64,000 nucleotides of DNA from Emmonsiellopsis sp. PD_33 (lineage: Eukaryota; Ascomycota; Eurotiomycetes; Onygenales; Ajellomycetaceae), in contig JANTQF010000063.1 of NCBI GenBank assembly GCA_032988165.1, positions 1-64,000 of the forward strand. The letters are read 5' to 3'. Numbering within the stretch: the first letter of the stretch is position 1; every line of letters starts with the position of its first letter. Shown piece by piece: positions 46,546 to 56,471 of the stretch. The translations under genes were made by a program, and so were the position numbers. The notes beneath the pieces are model-generated. The model saw only the letters and a list, made by a program, of their open reading frames with translations. It did not search any database and was not told where the DNA came from.

Positions 46546-49500
46546 AGGTACTAAGTCTGACTGATCTTCATGATGATAGTGGTGAGTAAAGAGATGAAGT
46601 TAGAGTCAGCAGCATCAGTGTGATGGATAGTGGGGTAGAGATTCTGCTGCATGAGAGTGATGAGAGGGAATCCAGCCAATCATGATTTCCCAGCCTAGGG
46701 CTAATAAATACCTCCAGTCAATCAGAGGTCACCATTCAATTGCCTCAGAAATCTCTACCACATATTCCTGCCATTTTGTGACAGTGCTTTCAGCCATTCT
46801 CATGTGCTACATTTCCTTTCTTGCAGTGCTCTGTCTCTGAAATTTGTCAAGTTCATGGCATTCAACTGTATGACCTTCCTCTCTATGATTCCACTAAGCC
46901 TTCTCCTTGATCTCATCACCTGATTGTCACCACACTGTACAAGTGAAAAGTGGACAAGATTCAGCCTCTCAATATGCTAGTGATAGATGAAGGGATGCCT
47001 GGTAGGATAGATTAATGAAGAGAGATTCATCAGAAATGGTATTAAGACAACATCAAACCTGCAAAGGATCTACCTTTACCTTATGATCACCTAATTATGC
47101 CTTGTTTCTTGGATTGCCCATACAGCTCTTACCTCATGCCTGACAGAATAGAAAAGCTTCAAATTGGATTGATCTTGATGCCCCAGGAGCATGAGTTGCT
47201 GATTGAGATCCTGCTTAGATGGGAGAAGGTGTTGGCATGGAGCTTTAGTGATTGTGGAAAACTGGCTGAAGAGATCTCTCCACTAATTAAGATTCATGCT
47301 GTTGAGCATGAAGTGTGGCAGGCTCCTGGGTTTCCTATTCCTTGAAAGTTGCTGCTAATGGTCATAGAAATGCTTTGTGAGCAAGTTGACTCTGGTGTCT
47401 TCAAACATTGCCATGGTCCATATCAGAATAAATGGTTCCTCATCAAGAAGAAGGAGTCTGGGAAATACTGAATCATTAATACCTGCATGGATATGAATGC
47501 CATTATGATTTGGGATGCCTATATCCCTCCCAGTGCTGATGCTTTTGCAGAAGATTTTGCTGGGCAAGTCATCATCAGCATGATGGATTTCTTTTCTGGA
47601 TATGACCAGATCACTTTGCATGAGGATAGCTGTGATATGACTGCCTTCCAAACCCCAATCAGCCTTCTTCATCAGACAACATTGCTGCAGAGTGCCATAA
47701 ATTCTATTGCTGCCTTCTGCCAAGTCATGGCTTGTATTCTCTGTTTGAACATTCCCCACCAGGTAGATAATTTCATGGATGATGTTGGTATGAAGGGTCT
47801 GTGATCTTAGTATGATAATAAAGAGGTCATGCCAGGAATTTACTGGTTTGTTTTAGAGTATCTTCAAAATCTGGATCAGACCCTGGTCAGCATCAAGCTC
47901 TCAAACACATGCATCCAGGTTGCAAAATCTGAGTTTGGCTGCTCCAGCATGGTTCTTGTTGGATACATTGTTGATGCTGATGGGTGCTGCTCTGAGGCCA
48001 CTAAAATTGTCAAAATCATTGAGTGGTCTGAACTGACTGAGATCACTGGGGCTTATGCCTTCATTGGCATTTATGTGTATTATTGCATCTGGATTCTGAA
48101 CTTTGCTCTCATTTCCAACCTGATCTATTTGCTGTTCAAGAAAAATGCCTTTTTCATCTGAGGATCTGAGCAATTGAATGCCATGTTGGTTCTGAAGATG
48201 GCACTGATGACTACTCCTGCTCTATGCTGCATTGATTATTCTGATGATGCTGGGGATATTGTGGTTGCAACTGATGCCAGCAAGCATGACTGGGGAGAAA
48301 TGCTGAGCCAGTGAGATGTTGGGAACAGAAAGCTTCATCCCTGTTGGTATGAAAATGGGATTTGGAGCCCAGTGGAAGTAAAGTATAATGCAGGAAAGTG
48401 AGAGTGCCAAGCCATCCTCAAAATGTTAAAGAAATGCTGATATTATCTGTATGGTGTTCACTTCATTCTTGAAACTGATGCAAAAATCTTGGTTGCTCAG
48501 CTCAACTGAATGGCCACTGATCTTCCTGGCACTCTGGTAACTAACTAGCTTGCCTGGATTTGAATGTTCAATTTTGATGTTTGTTATGTTCCTGGATGGA
48601 TTCATAGTGCTGCTGATGGTCTTTCTTGATGACTGCTTGCTGATGGTGAGGTACCTGAGGATCAAGATATCAATGAATTTATTGAGGTGGAGCTCAATTG
48701 TGTCAGTGTGGCTTCTACCACTATTCCTGACTTTAATGTTCCTGATGATGCTGATAGTGAAGAATCCCATGTTCTTTTACCATCCTATTCTGACTGCAGT
48801 GAATCAATTGCCAGATATCTTATCATCCTGAGGAGGCCTGCTGATATCCCTTGCAAGGTTTTCCTGAAATGGCACAAGTATGCACTGAACTGTGTGGTGC
48901 ATGGGCAACATCTATTTTGCTGGTTGGGTAAAGGGATTCCACTGAGGTGTGTGGTAGACAATCTGGATGAGCAGAAGGAAATTGTTACTTGAATGCATAA
49001 TGAGTTAGGCCACAAAGGCTGTGAGGCAATCAACTATAAGGTCTCTCAGTGATATTAGTGGGAAGGTCTGTTCACTGATGTCAAGGCATATTGCAAGAGA
49101 TGCTGTGAGTGCTAGTTCTGGGAAAGTAACTACCTTGAAGAGCTGCTGTATCTGACTCACTGCAACTATCTGTGGGATAAGTAGTGTATTGATGTTGTCA
49201 AGTTTCTGAAGAACTGGGGGAAATTATGTGTGGTTATTACTTGGAATGACCTCACTGGCTGGGTTGAAGGCTGGCCCCTTATGCATACTAAGGCTGAACA
49301 TGTGGTGCAATTCATTTATGAGGATATTATATGCTGATATGGCTGTTTCTGAGAAATGGTTTATAATGGTAGCTCAGAAAATCAGAAGTGAACCAGAATT
49401 CTCACTGCCAAGTATTATGTCAGGCAAATAATGATTTTGCCATACAATGTGAAGGTGAATGGCATGATTGAATGTAGCCACTGCCCTATTTCAGATGTAC

Positions 49501-50171
49501 TGGCAAAGCTTGCTGCAGATGGGAGGAATTGGGTTAATCATTTCCACTCAGCACTGTAGGCAGATTGTGTCTCCATTTGATAATCAACAGGTGAAACACC
49601 ATTCTGTCTGCAATATGGTTATGATGCTATCCTCCCTGTTGAGCTTGAGGTTCTGATGTGGCAAACACTTCCATGGCACACTGTTCACTCTCATGCCAAC
49701 TTGATATACATATGGATTTGACAGTTGGAGAGGTGGGATGAGAATCTGGAGGAGGCAGCCTTTCACCTGTAGCATGCATGAGAGAAGAATTGAGATCTAT
49801 TTGATGAAACCAAGTGGTTAGTATGTGATCCAGTTCAGGTGGGAGATCTCATCCTTCTGCATGACACCAAAATAGAGACATCCTATTCTGTCAAACTTAA
49901 CTTCTGATGGTTGGGTCCATATCATGTATGAGAAGTGAACCATGAGAAAGGTACTTACTGCCTTGAAGAACTGGATAGCACACTGTTCTACAACACCACT
50001 ACAGATAACTGAATAAAGAAATTTTACCTTCATGATAATCAAATGCCAGTGGTGTTAGATAATGCAGATCTGGTGGAGGATAGTGGTGAGGAGGAAGAAA
50101 ATGTGGGTGGAGGAGAGGATGCTTTACAGTCTCTAATTCCTTATGATAAAAGTTTTGTGGTCATTATCTGA
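46546..50171 (+). pseudogene. pol of element A: RT, RNase H, integrase
   Basis: RT lies at about 47,190-48,160: NKWFLIKKKESGKY, DAYIPPSADAFAEDFAGQ, MDFFSGYDQITLHED and the active-site box FMDD at 47,772-47,783, intact here. RNase H lies at about 48,190-48,640 (ATDASKHDWG, NAGK, YYLYGVHFILETDAKI, HSAADGLS). Integrase lies at about 48,985-49,800 (HNELGHKGCEAI zinc-binding start; DDxxGW-like core DLTGWVEGWPL). The C-terminus is acidic and the frame ends at TGA 50,169-50,171. Stops are mostly TGA at Arg positions (for example 47,343-47,345 and 47,469-47,471) and TAG at Gln or Trp positions. The left boundary with protease is approximate and the phase shifts between them. Confidence 0.8.
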
Positions 50172-50567
50172 CTGCTGTGTTCATTTCCTTATTCTATTCA
50201 TTCTTTCTTTATTTCCTTTATTTGGCTGTATCTGCTTGTCAGTTTATTTCCTTTATTAGTTGTCTCTTTATGGTTCAAATGCAGGCATGAGTAGCATACC
50301 AGGATCTGGATGCATCTTCACATTCCTTTGCAATTTTCTTTGTTTCTTTCATTTTATGGTGGTATGCCTATCTTGTTCTCTCATTTTGCTGGCTGCAGCT
50401 GCCTTTTGCATCCTGCATTTGAAAAACCATAAGAATGTGCTCTGCCCCATATTCTCCTTCACTTCTCCCTCACCATCATCACAGATATCTTAGCCTTACC
50501 TTTAAACTAACTTACACATCTCATAATAATACTACATCTATGATTTCCCTCACTACCTTCCTGCAAA
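50172..50567 (+). other. Spacer between pol and ORF3 of element A
   Basis: About 400 bp of T-rich sequence with no convincing frame, conserved in element B (62,669-63,102). Its conservation between copies only reflects recent duplication. It could contain a promoter or splice acceptor for ORF3, but nothing decisive is seen. Confidence 0.4.
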
Positions 50568-53273
50568 ATGTTGAACTGCCAAAATCTGTGTGCCCTGGCC
50601 CTGAAGCCTACTGACTCCCTCATCTTGATTGAACATGGGAAGAGAAAGCTGTCAACTACCAAGGAGATTCAGGATTATATCAATATCCTTGACAGGCATG
50701 CAGCTCTGTATTACCAGATCCAGTGTGAAATTGCTGATCTGATCATGAGCAGGCATGAAGATAGGGAGGAGGAGGTGGCTGTGTATTTCAAATGGATGAA
50801 GGAGGATAGGGCCTGGCAGGTAGTGGTATCTGAGGCTGACTTCTACCACCAGACAGAGGAGATCCATCATGTGGCAGAGACAGTCAGGGTTTGCTGAAAT
50901 TGCACTTCAGAGGGGTATAAAACTTGTGTGGAATGCTAGGGGAAGGCCATTACTGATGAATTCTGGCTGATGCTGAAGAAGGATAAATGGTGCAGATGTG
51001 CAGCAACCCTTGCAAGGAATTGTGACTATCTATCTGCAGTGGGGAGAATCAACCAGGCAATATGGATTTAGCTGTCTTAAAATCCTGGGAGGGGTAAAAA
51101 GCTTCACAAGGAACTGATGCTTTCAGACCTTGAAAATGCCTCCAGGCCAGATTTTATTGGGCCCCCATTGAATATGGAAGCCATCCATGCTGCTGGGCTT
51201 TATGTTGGTCCTGGTGGAATTCTTGCTGTAGGTGCCCCACTATCTCTCCCTGCACCTGCTGACTCTTAACCTCCAATTCCCCTATCTCTGCCCTCTTGAA
51301 ATCTTCAGCCTCAGCCTCCTCCAGCTTTGCTGCATGATTCCCATATGACTGGCTAAATGCCTCTACCTTCTCCTTGCTCTCCTCAGGATAATCACCACCA
51401 TTCTGGATCAGTTCTGATGTCTCCTTCTGCTTTCTTGCCTGGTACTTCTTGAAACCCTGGCCCTGGTTCATCTGCCCCTTGCCCATGACATGTCTCTGGC
51501 CAATCAGTTTTATTGATAGCTACCTCTCTGTCCAATGTCAGCCTCTCCCATTTCACCAGTCTTTCACCAGAAGAGATGGCAGAGCTTGAGAATCAAGGTG
51601 CTAATAAGGAGGATCCTGACATTGCTGAAGCTGTTGAAAAGTGTTGGGAGACTGGTTATCATGGATGTGCATGTTGTTAGAATGTCAAGCCTGCCTTGAA
51701 AGCTCAGCTCAATGATGTGAAGGAGCTGAATGATAGCCAGCTTGTCAAGCTTCTAAATTAGCTTGTAAAGCTATCATCCTCTTTTCCTTTGTGCTACTAC
51801 CATGCCATCAATCTTGGAGGGAAAATTGGTTTGCTGACTCAGGGTTTGGACCAGGCAGCTTTGACATTCAGGCTTGAGGCTGTCATTAATAGCTGCAGAA
51901 ATCTTGGTTAGATCTGCACTGCTAATGGTACTTTTCATTATTTTTGCAAAGGGTGCTGCTCTGCCTGCTCAGAGGATCTTCTTCAGATATATTGTATGAA
52001 GCATGCTGCTCTCCCTTTCATTGCTCTGCTGAACTGGGTGAGCATGTTGAAGAACCTCAGCCTGGGAGGCATAAATGTGGACCTTGTGCTGAATGGCTGG
52101 GGTGCAGATGGCTCTTTATCTCTTCTGATTTTCTCCTGGCTCTGGATGGAAATGGCTGGGGGAAGTGTGCCCACTGCATATAACATGCTTGGAAAGATGG
52201 TAGTGCATGAATGGGACATGTACTTGTTCCATCAGCAAAAGGATCAGAAGTTGCTGGGGTGGCTCTGCATGATGCTCCATGAAATCATCCAGCAGATAAT
52301 TCATCAGGATCTGGTTTACTATGCCTGGTATGTTGCTCTTTGCCTGGATCATCAGATGTGACTCATCTCCTACCCCTATTACACCAAGTTTGCCAGAAAG
52401 GGGGATAGCATGTTTTTCCAGCATATTGATGTCAACATTTGATACCTTACTAAGGAGAATCACAGTGCAAACATGATCTAAGGGTCTATTAGCATGACAA
52501 ATGAGGATCATGCAAACTGCACAACTGTGGTCCCTAGCATGCATTGCTGTGTCTCTGAGTGGAATTACCAGCTTTATGGAAGGGGGTTTCCAGATGGTGG
52601 AATTATTCAGGATGTCTCCCTGCAGATGCTCACTGATCAAGATTTGTGGGATTTCAAGATCAGCTGGAAGACTGTTCCTTGCAAGCAGGGAAATGTGTGG
52701 ATCACCATGTCACATATTCCCCATGAGAGCATGGGCCTGGCTATAATTGAGTGGAGAATGATGCTTCTGTGGTTCATTGAGATTCAGGAAGATGGTGAGT
52801 CTTTGAAAGTTCCAGAGAGCAGCACATGGGAACAGCTCTCACAGGTGAATTAAGATCTCATACATGGACCTTTGACACTCTCCAGCCTGCCTGTTCTGTA
52901 TGGTAGCATTCCTTATTGCTTTCCTGCTGCTGTGGCTGTGACAGATCTTGATGTGCTTTCTGAAGCTTTGATTGGATGTTAGTGATGGAATGATCCTCTG
53001 ATCTGGAGAGAGCAGCAGATTCTTTTTGGCCTGGTGTCTAATTAGCCAGCTAAGAATTATATTCTGGTCTGGTGCAAGAGAGCTGTGGGGGCTGCAGTTC
53101 ATACCTTTATGACTGTGATGAATGCTGAGAAATAGCTGTTTAGTCAGTGGAGTTTCTTTTACTGCTGCTACAATAACATTCCTCTTAATTTTATTATTGG
53201 TGACTGTGTAGCTGCAGAAGAAGATGCCATCAGAATCTCAGTCCACAGTCATGAGGAGATAGATACTAGCTAG
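50568..53273 (+). pseudogene. ORF3 of element A: extra protein with 2-oxoglutarate/Fe(II) dioxygenase-like domain, ~901 codons
   Basis: One reading frame, broken only by stops, runs from ATG 50,568 to TAG 53,271-53,273. Residues 1-120 are helical and charged (KRKLSTTKEIQDYI, EEEVAVYFKWMKED). Residues ~210-300 are Pro-rich. A Cys-rich patch lies at ~455-480 (FCKGC, SACSEDLLQIYCMKHA). The C-terminal half reads like a double-stranded beta-helix oxygenase: HID at 52,422-52,430 (residues 619-621) as the HxD metal pair, then NCTTVVPSMH resembling the PGSH turn, then WITMSHIPHES with the distal His at residue 719 (or 716), and Arg at residue 730, eleven after it, as a 2-oxoglutarate anchor. This assignment rests on motif order, not on a database match. 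The frame is dead but recurs in element B. Confidence 0.6.
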
Positions 53274-54659
53274 CTGATTCAGCCAATCATGATTTTCTGC
53301 CTCAGGGCTGGGAAATGTTTCAGCCAATCAGAGCCCACTGTTCTGCTACAGTTGCTGCCCTTACTGCCACTGATGCATATCTATTTTTCTTGCTGTATTA
53401 TTCAGTCTCTTTTCCTTTGCAGTTTCTGTGCTCTCTGCTCTGCCCTCTCTGTGCTGTGTTTCCTCCATGTCTTCCTTAGTTTCTTTTGTTTTCTATGCTT
53501 AGTCTGCTGCTGCTCTGTGTTGATTTTTCTTGCTGTGTCTGTTTTCCTTCCTATGCTTGCTCATCTATATATATCTTGCCCTGCATCTTCTGCTGCTGAT
53601 TTTACCTGTTATGTTTTCTTTCTCTTTACTCTCTATTTTTCCTTGTGTCCCTTTCATCTTCATCCTCCACACTGCTCACCTCAATCTTTGTTTGTCACTT
53701 ATTGCTGGCTACCCTGCTTTCCTCACAGTGGGACTATGGATCTTATCACACATAAGATTGTTAGCACAAAGCCATGCACTCACAGGCTGCTCTGCCTACA
53801 TAGAGCATACTCTTTCTTTGTTGCTGACCTGCTCATTCATTTCTCTGGGCCTTACTTCTACCCAGTGGTTTACACATCCTAGGCTGTGCTCTGCCCTCCT
53901 TGTCTAAAACCTCTTGCTAATTCTGTTCCAGCTTCAGTCTCCATCTTAGGCCATTGGGGCTGCTACCTCACAAATTCATGGTTCAAGCTGTTGATGAATT
54001 GTGCTGTCTGGGCTTCTGCCCAAAATTGAAGCTGGCTGTATTAGCTGTATTTACTGCAGCTCAGGAAGAATTAACTTTGAATTGTGCCTTCCTGCCCTCC
54101 AACAACTGTCTCCATCCTTGGTTGAAGCTGGTTACTCAGAACCCTCAGCAATGTTGCTATTGAATGATGAAATGGCCCTGGGCTGCCACTGTAAATGTAT
54201 GATCATCAAATTAGGTGGCTTGGGGGCATTTCATCTCAGAGGAACACACTGTTTGTGGCTGTGGCTGGCTGCAAAAATCCTAGACATCAAAACAGAAGGA
54301 GAATGAAAGCATTCTCTGGTGCACTGGGGAATTCCAGTGTGTGAATGGTGGGCTCTGTCTGATGCTCACACTGATGTGGCAGCACTTCTTGCCCTGCCAA
54401 CAATCAATGTCTGGAACTGGGATTGGACATATTGACTCTCATGGTGGAATTCATTCAATGTGGGATGCCCTTTTGCCTCACTAGCAGTTGATGTGGAACT
54501 GAGATTGGATGTATTGTCTCACCCTTGCTGCTTAGAGCTATTTGATCCCTTGTTCTGTTCCTGTTTCTTCCATATATTCCTTTTTGAGACAGTGTATTCA
54601 GGGCTGCTGCTCTTGCTGTGAAATTGAGCCATTCTTTTATTTGCTGGGTTGGCAAATCA
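53274..54659 (+). other. 3' non-coding part of element A
   Basis: About 1.4 kb between ORF3 and the polypurine tract. The first 600 bp are T/C-rich and give an artificial Cys/Phe/Leu-rich open frame. Near 54,000-54,306 a 101-codon frame (MLSGLLPKIEAGC...) has more protein-like composition but no recognisable domain. A CCAAT pair at 53,281-53,327 resembles one at 46,673-46,725 in the same element. Confidence 0.4.
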
Positions 54660-54675
54660 GGGGGGGGGGAGATAT
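54660..54675 (+). other. Polypurine tract of element A
   Basis: A run of ten G followed by AGATAT directly precedes the 3' LTR. A purine-rich tract is expected here as primer for plus-strand DNA synthesis. Confidence 0.7.
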
Positions 54676-54991
54676 GTGATGGGGATCTGCTGTTAGGTTA
54701 GATCAATTTTTTGCTGAGGCTTTCACTGCTGAGTGCAGCCATGAAGATAGATATTTTCCTTTCATTGTGAGACTTCATCTGTTTGTTTGTGGATTTCTCA
54801 TGTATGTGTATGCTTCTTTGAGATAGATCTTTCATTTCTTTTGTGTGTTGCCTTATCATTCTATTACTATGTTGTTTTGTACTATAGATTGCCAATACAT
54901 TTCTCTGCTTTGACATTGATATTGATTCTTTCTTGTGTTTGCTGCTGCCCTGTTCAGTGCCGCCTGATGCACACACCCTGTCCCTGCTTTA
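54676..54991 (+). repeat. 3' LTR of element A
   Basis: 316 bp, same length as the 5' LTR, ending CTTTA where the 5' copy ends CTTCA. The copies differ mainly by transitions. A CpG survives at 54,961-54,962. Confidence 0.88.
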
Positions 54992-55722
54992 GTATCTTTA
55001 AGAAAAGTGAAGAGAAAACTGAAGCTAGAATTATATGTATTAATCAAAAATAAAAACTGAATCAAGCTAAGCTCATAATGAAGGAGTCTATTTATATATG
55101 ATTAGCTATTATCTGAAAGAAGCCTATTCTACCTCATAAGATATATAGATAAATATCTTTTCCTATTTAAAGTCCACCTAGATGACTTAAAACTATATAC
55201 TCCCAGATGAGGATACCTTAACCCCAAAGGAGACAACAAAGAGTTCTTTAAGTATGTAAATAAATCAGTATGTGTTCTGATAAAGTGGAGGAGACCAGTA
55301 GAGGCAAGGCAAGTTAAGGAGGAAGGAAATGAAGGATAATAGCTGAGAACTTCACTTATTCTCACTTGATTACTTTATTAGTGTTCACTTTATTTTATAC
55401 TTATATCTTACCCTCTTTTTTACTTGACTTCACTTAATTATCCTCACTTAGTTAGCTGCTCTTATAATCAGATACTACTGACTCTATCAGCTTACCCCCT
55501 TCTCTTACAAAATTACTTTTATATCTAACCTATAGGTTTCCCTTCATCTCATTTCATCTCTATTATTTTCTTGCTTTCCTTACATCAAGTGGGTATCCAT
55601 CCTAGTAGTCTTTACTAGCCCATCTCTAGTGCTCTACCCCTTCACTTTTCATCTCTTAGCAGTCTATTTACTCTATTGTTTTGTATTTTCTTCTGTTTCT
55701 TATCTTCATCTGAAGCACTATT
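54992..55722 (+). mobile_element. Outer element, part 3: end of pol and 3' sequence
   Basis: The plus-strand frame broken at 43,227 resumes here (VSLRKVKRKLKLELYVLI) and continues through FYLIRYIDKYLFLFKVHLDD and KEFFKYVNKSVCVLIKW to paired stops near 55,340. The C-terminal part is basic and probably the end of integrase/pol. The remaining ~380 bp up to 55,722 are AT-rich and non-coding, and may include the 3' LTR of the outer element, which I could not prove. Element B begins at 55,723. Confidence 0.7.
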
Positions 55723-56040
55723 GTGGTGGGGATCCACCATTGGGTTAGATTAATTTTTTACCAAGGCTTTTCACCACCAAGCACAGCCATGAAGATAGAT
55801 ATTTTCCTTTCATTACAAGACTTGATCTGTTCATTCATGGATTTCTCATGCATGTGTATGCTTCTTTGAGATAGATCTTTTGTTTCTTTTGTGTGTTGCC
55901 TTATCATTCTATTACTGTGTTGTTTTGTACTATAAATTGCCAATACATTCCCCTACTTCAACATTAATATCAATTCTTTTCTTGTGTTTGCCACTGCCCT
56001 GTTCAGTGCTGCCTGATGCACACACCCTATCCCTGCTTCA
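55723..56040 (+). repeat. 5' LTR of element B
   Basis: 318 bp, begins GTGGTGGGGATCC and ends CTTCA; two small insertions relative to the LTRs of A. It is followed by a primer-binding site at 56,042. Confidence 0.85.
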
Positions 56041-56471
56041 TTGATGCATACAATCAGAAATCATGAATGGATGAATAGATAGTAGCACTGATACAGATAA
56101 CTATGCTGAGTTTCTTTCCCCTTTTTTCTTTTCTTTTGTTGAGTGCATTGCTCAACACAATTCTCTTATTTCAGTTTGTGATAGGCCTATTTAGTTGGAG
56201 CAGGCCCACAGCTTTGCAGCTGTGCCAATGGCAATACCACCAGAAGAAAACTTTGAAGAATGGACTCACTAAATTATTGAAATCATCAAGCCATTCCTCA
56301 ATAAATGCAGACTCTAGTGAGAAGAAAAATCTGCAGCAGATCTTGCAATTCCTTCTCTTCCTCAAGTTCCTAAATCTCTACTCATAGAAGGACATAGATA
56401 TTGTTACCATCATTAACCTATTTCTTATTTGCAAATATGAACCACTCATCTACTCATTTCTCCATTAATAT

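Larger units (their letters stand above)
43228..54991 (+). mobile_element. Element A: full-length Ty3/gypsy element with extra dioxygenase-like frame, 11,764 bp
   Basis: Two 316-bp LTRs (43,228-43,543 and 54,676-54,991) bound the element. Target duplicates are GTATT (43,223-43,227) and GTATC (54,992-54,996). Removing the element restores the outer integrase frame. Order: LTR, primer-binding site, gag with a CCHC knuckle, protease, RT with an FMDD box, RNase H, integrase, pol stop at 50,169-50,171, ORF3 (50,568-53,273), 1.4 kb of 3' sequence, a G-rich polypurine tract and LTR. RT blocks such as SADAFAEDFAGQ and MDFFSGYDQ place it in a gypsy lineage distinct from both the outer and the chromodomain elements. 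Element B is a second copy. Stops in all frames show that it is inactive. Confidence 0.88.

Noticed and set aside
53289..53882. 197-codon Cys/Phe/Leu-rich frame that looks like a membrane or envelope protein
   Set aside because: The stretch is T/C-rich and its CpGs have become TpG, which creates Cys and removes stops. It has no collinear support and begins after a likely natural stop.
54455..54655. 66-codon minus-strand frame with RNRTRD text
   Set aside because: It is antisense to the non-coding 3' part of element A and shows no start or domain support.
43224..54991. Placing the LTR start of element A at the canonical TG (43,229) with duplicate TATTA
   Set aside because: TATTA does not match the right flank. 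Shifting by one base gives GTATT/GTATC and restores the outer frame, so I preferred that.
55360..55722. 3' LTR of the outer element
   Set aside because: I could not find a matching copy near 25,290-25,700, so no LTR is claimed.
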